Positions 8,609 to 17,016 of a DNA stretch of 64,000 nucleotides are shown piece by piece (position 1 is the first letter of the stretch; each line of letters opens with the position of its first letter). The translations under genes were made by a program, and so were the position numbers. Source of the DNA: an uncultured Candidatus Melainabacteria bacterium (GTDB lineage Bacteria; Cyanobacteriota; Vampirovibrionia; Gastranaerophilales; Gastranaerophilaceae); NCBI GenBank assembly GCA_934754505.1, contig CAKVIE010000001.1, forward strand, positions 170,926 through 234,925. The letters run 5' to 3'. Below the pieces are notes generated by a model, which was given only the letters and a program-made list of their open reading frames with translations, did not search any database and was not told where the DNA came from.

Positions 8609-9901
8609 ATGACGACATTAAATATTAACGAACAAATTTCTCAAGTTGTTGATAAAATTACAACTTTTTTGATGATAGATTTGCAAATCGGAAAAGATTT
8701 TAAGGATTTTGCTCAATTTGATGCAAAATATATTTCGCAAGAAGAAAAAAGAAGCCGTACTTTGACTTACCTATATTCGAGAAAAATCGGCGGCAAGACA
8801 ATGTTTGACTATTATGCCGAAAAACATTTGAATTTATCAAAAGGCGAACTTGCGATTGTAAATGCTTTGAAAAATGCTTTTGTCGGTGTTTTTCAAGTTA
8901 AAAAGGTCTTAAAACACGGTTTTGAACTGTATAGTATAATTAACGAAAGAGATTATTCCGTAAATGCACTTGGCACTATGACTGCATTTAGAGGTGTTTC
9001 ACAAGGGTCGTTTTTATATGCCTGTTTGTGTGAAATTGACGGTGTTTACTATCTTTGCGATGTAAGAGCCATGACAAGTGCCGATAAAATCGGTGGTGCA
9101 AAAAGATATGCAATTTCAAAAATCATTGATAATCCCGAAATAACATATTTTCAAAATGACGAAAAATTGAATGATGTAAAAAAAGAAGTTGCTGTTTTTT
9201 ATGAAAAATTTGTTGAATGCTTTAAAACTACCGAAATTATTACGACAAATCAAACTGCTGATGAAATTATAAATGCGTTCAATTCTTATTGTGAATATGG
9301 TGATGAAGATATCAAAACTATTGTCCAAAATGGCATTGCAGCTCCCGAAAAGTATGAATATTTCCCGACAAAAGATTTCAATTATACAAATGACAGTATC
9401 GAAAAGAAGTCTATGGCAGGCTTTTCGGCACAAGGCAGCAAACATGATGTTGGTATAATTTATATAGAAAAATCAGGTTTGTATGCAATTCCGTTTTACG
9501 GTACTTTCTGCAAAATCTTTGAGTCAGATGATTATAAGCAAATTAAAAATTGGCATGATTGCGTGAGAAATTTCGTTTTCAATGAGAAAATATCAGGTGT
9601 GATTTTTGAGCATTTGGCTGAAAAATATGAGAATTTCATATCTCGAATTAATGAAATTCTAAATTCTAAATACACTTTAGCGGACATTTTGATTAATATA
9701 AAACATTATGATAAATCGGCTCCAAACCTTTCACCTGCAGCACTTTTGTATGCATCAGATGTTTTTGCGGATTTTATGTTTGAAAATTCACAACAAAAGA
9801 ACAACGGGCAAAATTTAAACAATAAACGTGTCGGCAGAAACGAGCCTTGTCCTTGCGGCAGCGGTAAAAAATATAAGAAATGCTGTATGCCAAAGGAATA
9901 A
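8609..9901 (+). CDS. uncharacterised protein with C-terminal SEC-C zinc motif
   Basis: A 430-residue protein whose first roughly 400 residues match nothing I can name; they are mixed alpha/beta with no membrane segment. The last 22 residues form a classic SEC-C motif (NEPCPCGSGKKYKKCC), the same zinc-binding tail seen on the SecA protein later in this window. SEC-C tails bind zinc and, in SecA, contact SecB or ribosomes. This suggests a ribosome- or secretion-linked role, by inference only. It is the last gene of the run starting at the TPR lipoprotein, 2 bases after pgeF. Confidence 0.75.
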   Translation: MTTLNINEQISQVVDKITTFLMIDLQIGKDFKDFAQFDAKYISQEEKRSRTLTYLYSRKIGGKTMFDYYAEKHLNLSKGELAIVNALKNAFVGVFQVKKVLKHGFELYSIINERDYSVNALGTMTAFRGVSQGSFLYACLCEIDGVYYLCDVRAMTSADKIGGAKRYAISKIIDNPEITYFQNDEKLNDVKKEVAVFYEKFVECFKTTEIITTNQTADEIINAFNSYCEYGDEDIKTIVQNGIAAPEKYEYFPTKDFNYTNDSIEKKSMAGFSAQGSKHDVGIIYIEKSGLYAIPFYGTFCKIFESDDYKQIKNWHDCVRNFVFNEKISGVIFEHLAEKYENFISRINEILNSKYTLADILINIKHYDKSAPNLSPAALLYASDVFADFMFENSQQKNNGQNLNNKRVGRNEPCPCGSGKKYKKCCMPKE

Positions 9902-9977
9902 AAATTTTTATAAGTTTTTTTATAATTCTGAAGTAATCTTTTTTATTACTTTTGAAACATTTGCAATTAATGCAGCA

Positions 9978-10004
9978 TATACTTTTTGGGTTAAAAAGGT
10001 ATAC
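9978..10004. other. inverted repeat between convergent genes
   Basis: TATACTTTTT and AAAAAGGTATA form arms with one G:T-type mismatch around a five-base loop. It sits between the convergent SEC-C gene and the zinc-ribbon membrane protein gene. It lacks a following T-run on either strand, so terminator function is uncertain. Confidence 0.35.
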
Positions 10005-10012
10005 TGATAATG

Positions 10013-10822
10013 TTATTTATAATATATTTTACAGTTAGGGCAACTATTTTGTAAAAAAGGTATATTACTTCCGCAAATAGGGCAGGTTATTCCCGATGGT
10101 TCTTTTTCTTTGGTTTTTTCTGTTTTATAGGTTTGCGAATTTGAAAAATTTGTGGATATTATCATTTTCAGGATTTTTAGTTTTTTTATAAGATTTATTA
10201 TTGTTGTCAAAAAACAGAAAATGATTGGAAGAATAAAATAATATTTTGTAAAACTTGAGACTTCTAACATCTCATAATCTAAAATTATAATGTAATAAAT
10301 CAATATCGGATATAATAACAAACATATTACTTCTTTTAAAATTATAAATATGTATTTTACTGAAGATACAATAGCAGGGTCATATTCTTTTATTTTTAAT
10401 ATTAATTCTGAAAGATTTTCAACTGCTAAGATACGAATTTTGAGGGAATTTTTTAATGTCAGTATTAAGCATTCATTAGCAGTTGTTTTTATATTTTTTA
10501 TTTCTGTATATTTAATGTCTATTGCTATATTCTTTTTTAAGATAACTAATGATGTTTTTGTTAAATATAATTTGTTGTTTTTATAATCATTAAATGCACG
10601 AACAAGTCTAAATATTTGAATAAAGATAATTACAGGAAAAACAAAATATAATAAATTGCTTATAGAATTTGAAACAATATTTACTATAAACATTACAAAA
10701 AGAATGAAAAGAAGAATTAAAAAAATAATAGAACAGAATATACAATTTATATTCCTTTTTGAATTTTTTGCATAATATAATATTTTTTCATTATTTTCAT
10801 AACTTCTATTATAATTAGTCAT
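10013..10822 (-). CDS. membrane protein with C-terminal zinc ribbon
   Basis: A 269-residue protein I do not recognise. Two hydrophobic hairpins are evident: about residues 25-75 (two helices), then, after a PH-like or beta-rich stretch (KLYLTKTSLVILKKNIAIDIKYTEIKNI), two further helices at about 155-215. The C-terminal 30 residues hold a zinc ribbon, CPICGSNIPFLQNSCPNC. The middle strand pattern resembles bacterial PH (YdbT/DUF304-like) domains; that is a weak reading. It starts 14 bases after the radical SAM gene on the same strand, so it is probably the last gene of the GGDEF-radical SAM operon. Confidence 0.7.
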   Translation of the reverse strand: MTNYNRSYENNEKILYYAKNSKRNINCIFCSIIFLILLFILFVMFIVNIVSNSISNLLYFVFPVIIFIQIFRLVRAFNDYKNNKLYLTKTSLVILKKNIAIDIKYTEIKNIKTTANECLILTLKNSLKIRILAVENLSELILKIKEYDPAIVSSVKYIFIILKEVICLLLYPILIYYIIILDYEMLEVSSFTKYYFILPIIFCFLTTIINLIKKLKILKMIISTNFSNSQTYKTEKTKEKEPSGITCPICGSNIPFLQNSCPNCKIYYK

Positions 10823-10836
10823 AATTTTTCGGATTT

Positions 10837-11808
10837 TTACTCATTTGCTTGAAGAAGTTGTAAAACGTGATTATCGCCTTGAAAACTCGGAAACAGCTTT
10901 TCGCCTTTTGCTAAAATATATTTCACAAGTTCGACAATTTGTTCGTTGTCGTTATTACGGTGGTCTTTCAGCCATTTGTTATCAACGGATAGAATGAGCA
11001 TTCCTATTTTGGAGTCTAAACAGGTTTCAATCCATTTGTCGGCTTCTTCTTTGTTATCGTTTATATTTGGGCAAATTATGTATTTGCTTCTGACATTATA
11101 ATGTTCTTTTTTGACAGCTGCGTATCTTTTCATATTTTCAACAACTTTATCATAAGCATTTATGCCTTTTATTTTGTAAAATGTTTCTGCAGAACCGCTG
11201 TCTATTGAGTTGTTTACGTTGATTTTGCCCATTGCAACACCTTTTTCAATAACGGGTGAATATTTGATTGCAGAAGTCGGTATGCTTATGTTGTCAAAAT
11301 TGTGGTCTAACAAATAATGGATTAAATCTTCAAATTCTTCAAGAATAGTGGGTTCGCCTCCGCCAAAGCCGATTTGACCTCCGGGGATTAAAATACCTCT
11401 TTCAACCATATCTTTTACAATCGGAAGTACGTTGTAACTTTGCAGTGAATTGTATTTTTCTTTGTCCTCGTTTGTATAACAATAAATGCAATTACAGTTG
11501 CATTTTGTAAAATGGTCAAAAATGATACTCTTTATGTGGTTTCCGCTTTCCCAATTATCTTTGCGAAGATATACACAATCGGTGCATTCCTTTATCGTTT
11601 GCCCTGATTTTTGGATATTTCTGTATGAATTTTTAAGCTGCCAAAATTTTACCCAGTTGATTTGCTTTCCGTCAAAATCTCTTTTGAGCATTATATTTCC
11701 ACCGCCAGGGCAGCTTACATAACAACACATCATTATGTTTGAGCCGTAAACCCCGACGTCAAAGTCCATTCCGTTTTCAATCCAATCGCAGCTTACATAT
11801 TCGGGCAT
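10837..11808 (-). CDS. radical SAM protein with N-terminal cysteine cluster
   Basis: A 323-residue radical SAM enzyme. The cluster motif CX3CX2C is Cys103, Cys107 and Cys110, followed by Tyr; the SAM-contacting GGEP sits in GFGGGEPTIL. Unusually, six further cysteines (7, 28, 29, 33, 75, 78) lie before this motif. They are arranged like the ligands of an auxiliary iron-sulfur cluster, normally C-terminal as in SPASM or Twitch domains. Substrate unknown. The ATG overlaps the stop of the upstream radical SAM gene by one base (TAATG), so the two enzymes are translationally coupled and may act on the same substrate or in sequence. Confidence 0.85.
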   Translation of the reverse strand: MPEYVSCDWIENGMDFDVGVYGSNIMMCCYVSCPGGGNIMLKRDFDGKQINWVKFWQLKNSYRNIQKSGQTIKECTDCVYLRKDNWESGNHIKSIIFDHFTKCNCNCIYCYTNEDKEKYNSLQSYNVLPIVKDMVERGILIPGGQIGFGGGEPTILEEFEDLIHYLLDHNFDNISIPTSAIKYSPVIEKGVAMGKINVNNSIDSGSAETFYKIKGINAYDKVVENMKRYAAVKKEHYNVRSKYIICPNINDNKEEADKWIETCLDSKIGMLILSVDNKWLKDHRNNDNEQIVELVKYILAKGEKLFPSFQGDNHVLQLLQANE

Positions 11809-12944
11809 TATTCTTCGTCCTCGTGATAGTTGCAGTTTAAAAGTTTGCAGGATTTATTGCAAACGGCAATCTTTTTTCGCATTTCTTCTGCTTCTTCGCT
11901 GTTCCAAATGTTTTCGGGCAGCATTGTTCTTAAATTTCCAATCGGTTCAAACGAAAAACAAATTCTTACGTTACCGTATGGGTCAATTAAAAAATTATAA
12001 TCCCCTGTTCTGCAACTTGCTTCACTACATTTTGCAGCTTTTTCGGGATAAATTTCCGTAAACGGTGTTTGAATATTACAATCAATTTCGCTTGGATTGA
12101 TTTTGTCTGAAATGTCGTTAAAATCAGTGTATTCAGAGAAAGTTCTCATTTCTGTTTTGGCTTCGTAACATTCATTGCGGCTCGTTTCATCAGGCGAATT
12201 CAAAATACTTTCTTTAAACGCATTAAGTTGATTTTCCGTGTTGTAAATTAAATATCCTTTTTCTTTCAAATTAACGAGCTTATCAATGGCCGCCATTATT
12301 TCATTTCTCATTTCCGAATACATTTTGTTGTATTCGGAGCGGATATCATAAGCCGTAAAAAATGAATCACCGCCGTCTAAAAGCTGATAATTAATTCCTA
12401 TTTGATTTGTGTGTGCAAATTCCGCTAACGGAACAAGCTCTGTCATATTTGACGGCATAATAACAGTTGAGAGTAAAATCGTCTTGTTTGCATTCCGTTT
12501 TCTGTTTAAATATGCTAAATTTTGGATAACATCGCTTGTGATTTTAAATGCATTGTTTAAGCCTCTCGAAAAATTGTGTATTTCGGGATTTTTTACTCCG
12601 TTTAAAGATATTGTAATATCTGAAAAACCGCTGTTTATTAATTTTTCGCATTTGTTTTTCAAAGCAAGTCCGTTTGTGATAACTTTCGGAATTAGTCCTA
12701 TTTGAGCCGCATAGTCAGCGAGTTCAAAAATATCTTCTCTTAAAAACGGCTCACCGCCAGAGAAAATGAAGTCAAAATTTCCAAGCCAGTTGTGCAAAGA
12801 ATTGAAAACGAACTTCCAATCGTTTGTTGAAAGTTCGTTTTGTTTACATTCTTTAGGTGTTTGCCAGCCGCTGCAAGTTCTGCAATGAGATTGACATCTG
12901 TCGGTTAATCCGAATGCAAAATATCTCGGCTTTTTTACCACCAT
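11808..12944 (-). CDS. radical SAM protein with SPASM-like C-terminus
   Basis: A 378-residue radical SAM enzyme. CX3CX2C is at Cys17, Cys21 and Cys24 close to the N-terminus, with the GGEP motif in FSGGEPFLRED. The C-terminal 100 residues carry at least eight cysteines, including CSEASC, a DPYGNVRICFS strand and CNKSCKLLNC. This is the usual look of a SPASM domain that ligates one or two auxiliary clusters. Such enzymes often modify ribosomal peptides or proteins, but no obvious precursor peptide ORF is visible next to it. Lies 11 bases after the GGDEF gene and overlaps the second radical SAM gene by one base. Confidence 0.88.
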   Translation of the reverse strand: MVVKKPRYFAFGLTDRCQSHCRTCSGWQTPKECKQNELSTNDWKFVFNSLHNWLGNFDFIFSGGEPFLREDIFELADYAAQIGLIPKVITNGLALKNKCEKLINSGFSDITISLNGVKNPEIHNFSRGLNNAFKITSDVIQNLAYLNRKRNANKTILLSTVIMPSNMTELVPLAEFAHTNQIGINYQLLDGGDSFFTAYDIRSEYNKMYSEMRNEIMAAIDKLVNLKEKGYLIYNTENQLNAFKESILNSPDETSRNECYEAKTEMRTFSEYTDFNDISDKINPSEIDCNIQTPFTEIYPEKAAKCSEASCRTGDYNFLIDPYGNVRICFSFEPIGNLRTMLPENIWNSEEAEEMRKKIAVCNKSCKLLNCNYHEDEE

Positions 12945-12955
12945 TTTTACCTCGA

Positions 12956-13834
12956 TTAGTAATCAAGATTTACTTGTGAGAATAATACAACCTTGTTTTT
13001 GCCTCTCTTTTTAGCATTGTACAAAGCGTGTTCTGCATATCTGATTAACGTATTTGCATCTTCATCAACGTTTTCGAGGAATGGGAATGATGAAATACCG
13101 CCTGAAATTGTAATCGGGTGTCTTTCTTCTTCACCTGCAGGAATAAATTCCATTTTTTCAATTTCACGTCTGAATCTTTCTGCCAAAATAAATGCATTTT
13201 CTTCGGTTGTGTTCGGTAAAACTACGATAAATTCTTCATCACCGTATCTTGTTAAAATATCTTCTTTTCTGATAAAACCGGAGAGAAGTTCCGCAATCTT
13301 TTTAAGAAGAACGTCGCCCCAATCGTATCCGTACATATCGTTTACAACCTTGAAGAAGTCGATATCGAAAAGCAGACAAGATAATTTTGTGCCGTATCTT
13401 CTTGCTCTTGAAATTTCAGCTTCAAGCTGTTCCTGCAAGTATCTTCTGTTGTGAAGACCTGTTAATTCATCAGTTGTTGTAACTCGTGCGATTTTTTCAC
13501 GAAGTTCCTTAATTCTCGTAAAGTTTCTTAATCTGATTTTCAATTCTTGTTCGTTTAACGGTTTGAAAATATAATCGTAAACGTCACCTCTGAGCTTTAA
13601 ATCGTCATACATTTTTTCCGAATAAATAAGTGTCGGAACGGGAAGTTTGACCACCATTGATATTTCACGTAATTTTTCTTCCGGAATATCAAGAATAGCA
13701 ACCGACGGGTTGTATTTTTCCGCTTCTTTAAATTCGTTAATGCTTTTAACTCTTACATCGTAATCGTCACTGTCTTTCAATGTGAATTGAATTTCTGATG
13801 ACGGTCTGTCGCTGAAAATAATGACATTTCTCAT
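12956..13834 (-). CDS. receiver-like plus GGDEF-domain protein with altered signature
   Basis: A 292-residue protein. Residues 1-105 are receiver-like (Asp49 in AILDIP, Lys91 in FKPLN), but the N-terminal acidic pair of a true receiver is missing. Residues 120-285 form a GGDEF domain with the N-terminal DELTGLHNRRY block and metal-site Asp157. The signature reads G198-D-E-E-F202 instead of GGDEF, so the second glycine is replaced by Asp. The inhibitory RxxD site (Arg189 to Asp192) is intact, five residues before the signature. It could be a weak cyclase or a c-di-GMP sensor. AAAGGA precedes the ATG. It heads the operon with two radical SAM genes. Confidence 0.88.
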   Translation of the reverse strand: MRNVIIFSDRPSSEIQFTLKDSDDYDVRVKSINEFKEAEKYNPSVAILDIPEEKLREISMVVKLPVPTLIYSEKMYDDLKLRGDVYDYIFKPLNEQELKIRLRNFTRIKELREKIARVTTTDELTGLHNRRYLQEQLEAEISRARRYGTKLSCLLFDIDFFKVVNDMYGYDWGDVLLKKIAELLSGFIRKEDILTRYGDEEFIVVLPNTTEENAFILAERFRREIEKMEFIPAGEEERHPITISGGISSFPFLENVDEDANTLIRYAEHALYNAKKRGKNKVVLFSQVNLDY

Positions 13835-13992
13835 TAGCTTTATCCTTTGTTACATTTTACAAACATTTTTTTACAATTCTATTTTACCAAAAATATTGAA
13901 ATATTCAAATGTTTTTAGGATTATAAATTTATTTTTTCATACATTTGTATTATGACAAAATGTAAAGTTTTGGTGTACTATACAATTTGTTG

Positions 13993-14012
13993 TATAATTA
14001 TGTTGTCGGGGG
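13993..14012 (+). promoter_or_regulatory. -10 element and ribosome-binding site of the serine hydrolase gene
   Basis: TATAAT at 13993-13998 is followed by a GGGGG run at 14008-14012, eight bases before the TTG at 14021. The strong purine run supports this TTG start, which has no upstream ATG competitor. Confidence 0.5.
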
Positions 14013-14020
14013 ATTAAAAA

Positions 14021-15196
14021 TTGTTGCAGAATAGGTTGTATTACGATCAGATGCGTGAAAATTTAAGTCAAAAAACAGATTTTAACATTACTTATCCGAA
14101 AACATACAAGCCGGTATTAAAACCTGTTAAAAGAAAAGTTAAAAAACAAAATCAGTACAGTCTTATAACGGCACTGTTCGTTGTATTTATGACAGTGTTT
14201 GTTGCATTTTTGGTTTTGCCGTTTGCGGCTAAACATTTTTTTGCTCCGATATTTACAGATGCTTCACAAAAGCCGTTTAGAGTTAATTATGAGCAAATTT
14301 ATTCTCCCACGTCGAAGTATCTTCACAATAATTTGTTCCTCGGTGTTCTTTCATTGAGAGGTGCAGAAACTGAAAATCCTCTTATGCAGCCGTTGAACTT
14401 GACGTCAGAAATGACTAACCTTGAAAACAGCCTGCAGGCTTTAGCAAATGAATATAAATCAATTCACCCGTCAGTTTTTGTTTGGGATTATGAAACTGGA
14501 AAATATGCAGCATTAAATTCACAAGAACAATTCCCCGCTGCAAGTATTATCAAAATTCCTGTTCTTTTGCAGTTGTTCCGCTCTATTGAAGCAGGTCAGC
14601 TGACAATAGATGATAAAATGACTTTGACGGATTATTACAGAGCAGAAGGTTCAGGAGATATTCAATTCCAAAGAACAGGTAATCAATATTCAATGGATTA
14701 TCTTGCTCGCAAAATGATTGAAATTTCCGATAATTCTTCAACAAACATGTTGATGTCATCAATGGGCGGCATGAATGATGTTAACAGAGCTATTAAATCT
14801 TGGGGCTTGAAAAATACGGAAGTTAATAATTGGCTTCCCGATATGAAAGGTACTAACGTAACAACCACCGAAGATTTGGCAAGAATGCTTTATAACATTG
14901 ATAACAGCGACTTCTTATCACCTGTTTCAAAAGACAAAATATTTGATTATATGGGTCACGTTAAGAATAACAGATTGATTCATGCAGGTCTTAATCCGAA
15001 TGCTAAATTCTTCCACAAAACAGGCGATATCGGACATACAATGGGTGATGCGGGAATTGTTGTTACGCCTGACGGTCATAAATATATCGTAAGCATTATG
15101 GCTAAAAGGCCTTATAACAGCCCTGCAGGAAAAGATTTTACGGTAAGAGCATCAGAAATTATTTATAACGCTTTATCAACAAGAAATCTTTCATAA
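14021..15196 (+). CDS. class A beta-lactamase-fold serine hydrolase
   Basis: A 391-residue protein with a cytoplasmic basic N-terminus, one membrane anchor at about residues 47-70, and an extracytoplasmic serine hydrolase domain. All active-site blocks are present: Ser175-X-X-Lys178, Ser236-Asp-Asn238, Glu267-X-X-Asn270 matching the Glu166 position, and Lys333-Thr-Gly335. This is the class A beta-lactamase/penicillin-binding fold. The membrane anchor and long linker are unlike secreted resistance enzymes, so a housekeeping peptidoglycan role is equally possible. TTG start chosen from the GGGGG run eight bases upstream; ATG at 14051 is an alternative. Followed by a hairpin terminator. Confidence 0.85.
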   Translation: MLQNRLYYDQMRENLSQKTDFNITYPKTYKPVLKPVKRKVKKQNQYSLITALFVVFMTVFVAFLVLPFAAKHFFAPIFTDASQKPFRVNYEQIYSPTSKYLHNNLFLGVLSLRGAETENPLMQPLNLTSEMTNLENSLQALANEYKSIHPSVFVWDYETGKYAALNSQEQFPAASIIKIPVLLQLFRSIEAGQLTIDDKMTLTDYYRAEGSGDIQFQRTGNQYSMDYLARKMIEISDNSSTNMLMSSMGGMNDVNRAIKSWGLKNTEVNNWLPDMKGTNVTTTEDLARMLYNIDNSDFLSPVSKDKIFDYMGHVKNNRLIHAGLNPNAKFFHKTGDIGHTMGDAGIVVTPDGHKYIVSIMAKRPYNSPAGKDFTVRASEIIYNALSTRNLS

Positions 15197-15217
15197 ATCG
15201 ATATTAAAAATAGTAAA

Positions 15218-15244
15218 AAGCTCGCTTATAAAGCGGGCTTTTTT
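15218..15244 (+). terminator. intrinsic terminator
   Basis: A 10-base stem (AAGCTCGCTT / AAGCGGGCTT with one U:G pair), a three-base loop and a T-run. The A-run on the left also allows it to serve the opposing small gene at 15265-15474. Confidence 0.85.
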
Positions 15245-15264
15245 ATTAGTTCAAAAATTAAAAA

Positions 15265-15474
15265 TCAGTTATTTTCTTCTTCTTGTTCTATTTTTTCACC
15301 TGAACTTGCGAAAAATCCCGATGCTGCGGATTCGTATGTTTCGTCCATTGTGCTTAAAAGCGAATAATTTGAAGGAACATTTTGTAAATTTGGAAATTCT
15401 TCTTTGTCATTCATTCTTCTTGTCAAAGTTCTGACCATGTATTTTCTGTAATAGTATTTAGACAAAAGACTCAT
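15265..15474 (-). CDS. small hypothetical protein
   Basis: A 69-residue protein without recognisable domain: basic, tyrosine-rich N-terminus (SKYYYRKYMVRTLTRR) and an acidic tail ending EQEEENN. It is supported as a real gene by GGAGAT about eight bases before its ATG and by lying between a bidirectional terminator and a promoter region. No membrane segment. Function unknown. Confidence 0.55.
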   Translation of the reverse strand: MSLLSKYYYRKYMVRTLTRRMNDKEEFPNLQNVPSNYSLLSTMDETYESAASGFFASSGEKIEQEEENN

Positions 15475-15601
15475 AAAATATCTCCATTTAGCTTAATTTT
15501 ACTTTAAAATCGAGATAATGTAAAGCAGGGTAAAAATTCAAAAACTGTTACAGTTTTTAACATGAACTTTAATAAAATTTTTAAAATTCGGGAGTTTCAA
15601 G

Positions 15602-15618
15602 TATAATCAAAAACGGAG
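15602..15618 (+). promoter_or_regulatory. -10 element and ribosome-binding site of the symporter gene
   Basis: TATAAT at 15602-15607, then GGAG at 15615-15618. The purine run overlaps the GTG codon at 15618 and sits eight bases before TTG at 15627. This favours the TTG as the true start and a very short leader. Confidence 0.5.
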
Positions 15619-15626
15619 TGGTGCAA

Positions 15627-16964
15627 TTGAAAAATTCTAAACTAACATTAATGATATTTGTCGCATTGATAGCCGGAATTCTTGTCGGCTGGATTAGTCC
15701 TGCAATCGGTGTTAAGTTGCAGCCTCTTGCGACGGTATTTTTGAATATGATTAAAATGATTATCGCACCTTTGCTCTTTTCTGTTCTTGTTACGGGAATT
15801 GCAGGGCACGGTAATATTAAATCCCTTGGTCGATTGGGACTAAAAACGATTATTTATTTTGAAATAGTTACAACGCTTGCTTTGTTTATAGGGTTGTTCT
15901 CGGGACATTTCTTCAAACCGGGGGTCGGATTTAATGTAACGGCAGGTTCTGATATGTTAAATGTCGTTTCGGGAATGGCTAAAACCGATATGGGCGGCAG
16001 CACTTGGGATATTTTGGCAAATATTTTTGTTCATGCATTCCCGACAAGTATTGTTGAAGCCATGGCAACGGGAGATTTGCTTCAAATTGCCGTGTTTGCA
16101 ATATTTTTCGCTATTGCGGTTTGTGCAATCGGACAAAAGGCAAAACCTGTGCTTGATGTATTGCAGTCTATGGCGGATATAATGTTCAAGTTTACAGAAT
16201 TTGTTATGTTTTTTGCCCCGTTAGGTGTATTTGGTGCAATAGCTCATACTATTTCGGTAAACGGTCTTGGTATTATGTTGAGTTATGCAAAAATTATTTT
16301 TGCACTTTATTCATCGTTAATAATCTTTGTAATTTCAGTTCTTATTGTTGTTTGTAAAATTTGTAATGTATCATTTACAGGTTTGTTAAATGCTTTGAGA
16401 GAACCTGCACTTCTTGCTTTTACAACGGCAACTTCAGAAGCAGCATTGCCCAAAGCAATGAAAATTATGGAAGATTTCGGTGTTCCGAAAAATATTGTCG
16501 GATTTGTTATGCCGACGGGATACACCTTCAATATGGACGGCAGCACTTTGTATCTTTCATTGGCGGTGCTTTTTGCAACACAAATTTGCGGAATAGATTT
16601 ACCATTGGCTCAACAATTAACAATCATGTTGGTATTGATGGTTACAAGTAAAGGTATGGCAGGTATTCCGAGAGTTACATTGGTTGTTTTGGCAGGTGTT
16701 TTAACGAGTTTCAATTATCCGTTAATCGGCGTTGCTATTTTGCTCGGTATTGACCAAATTCTTGATATGGGAAGAACAACAGTAAACTTAATCGGTAACT
16801 GTGTTGCAACCGTTGCTATTGCTTGTTGGGAAAATGAATTTGACCATAAAAAAATGCACGCTTATGTGAATTCTCATCATAAAAAAGTTCGTTTTATGGG
16901 CTTTTTCAGATATAAATATTTAATGAAAAAACGTGCCGAAAAAACCAGACAGTCGGTAGGTTAG
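15627..16964 (+). CDS. dicarboxylate/amino acid:cation symporter (DAACS family)
   Basis: A 446-residue inner-membrane carrier of the GltP/DctA family that couples uptake of acidic amino acids or C4-dicarboxylates to Na+ or H+. Eight transmembrane helices plus the two re-entrant loops are implied by hydrophobicity. The loop signatures are visible as TTATSEAALPKAM and TFNMDGSTLYLS, with the substrate-binding IDQILDMGRTTVNLIGN region near the C-terminus. Substrate choice between glutamate, aspartate and dicarboxylates cannot be settled. GTG codons at 15618 and 15621 are in frame, but the ribosome-binding site fits TTG 15627 best. Confidence 0.92.
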   Translation: MKNSKLTLMIFVALIAGILVGWISPAIGVKLQPLATVFLNMIKMIIAPLLFSVLVTGIAGHGNIKSLGRLGLKTIIYFEIVTTLALFIGLFSGHFFKPGVGFNVTAGSDMLNVVSGMAKTDMGGSTWDILANIFVHAFPTSIVEAMATGDLLQIAVFAIFFAIAVCAIGQKAKPVLDVLQSMADIMFKFTEFVMFFAPLGVFGAIAHTISVNGLGIMLSYAKIIFALYSSLIIFVISVLIVVCKICNVSFTGLLNALREPALLAFTTATSEAALPKAMKIMEDFGVPKNIVGFVMPTGYTFNMDGSTLYLSLAVLFATQICGIDLPLAQQLTIMLVLMVTSKGMAGIPRVTLVVLAGVLTSFNYPLIGVAILLGIDQILDMGRTTVNLIGNCVATVAIACWENEFDHKKMHAYVNSHHKKVRFMGFFRYKYLMKKRAEKTRQSVG

Positions 16965-17016
16965 TCAGAGAATAAAATTTTTCAAAATTGATGTTATTTT
17001 TCCAAAAGAGGTAAAA

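Noticed and set aside
14021..15196. Antibiotic-resistance beta-lactamase
   Set aside because: The fold and all active-site motifs fit class A, but the membrane anchor, long linker and lack of mobile context make a resistance claim unsupported.
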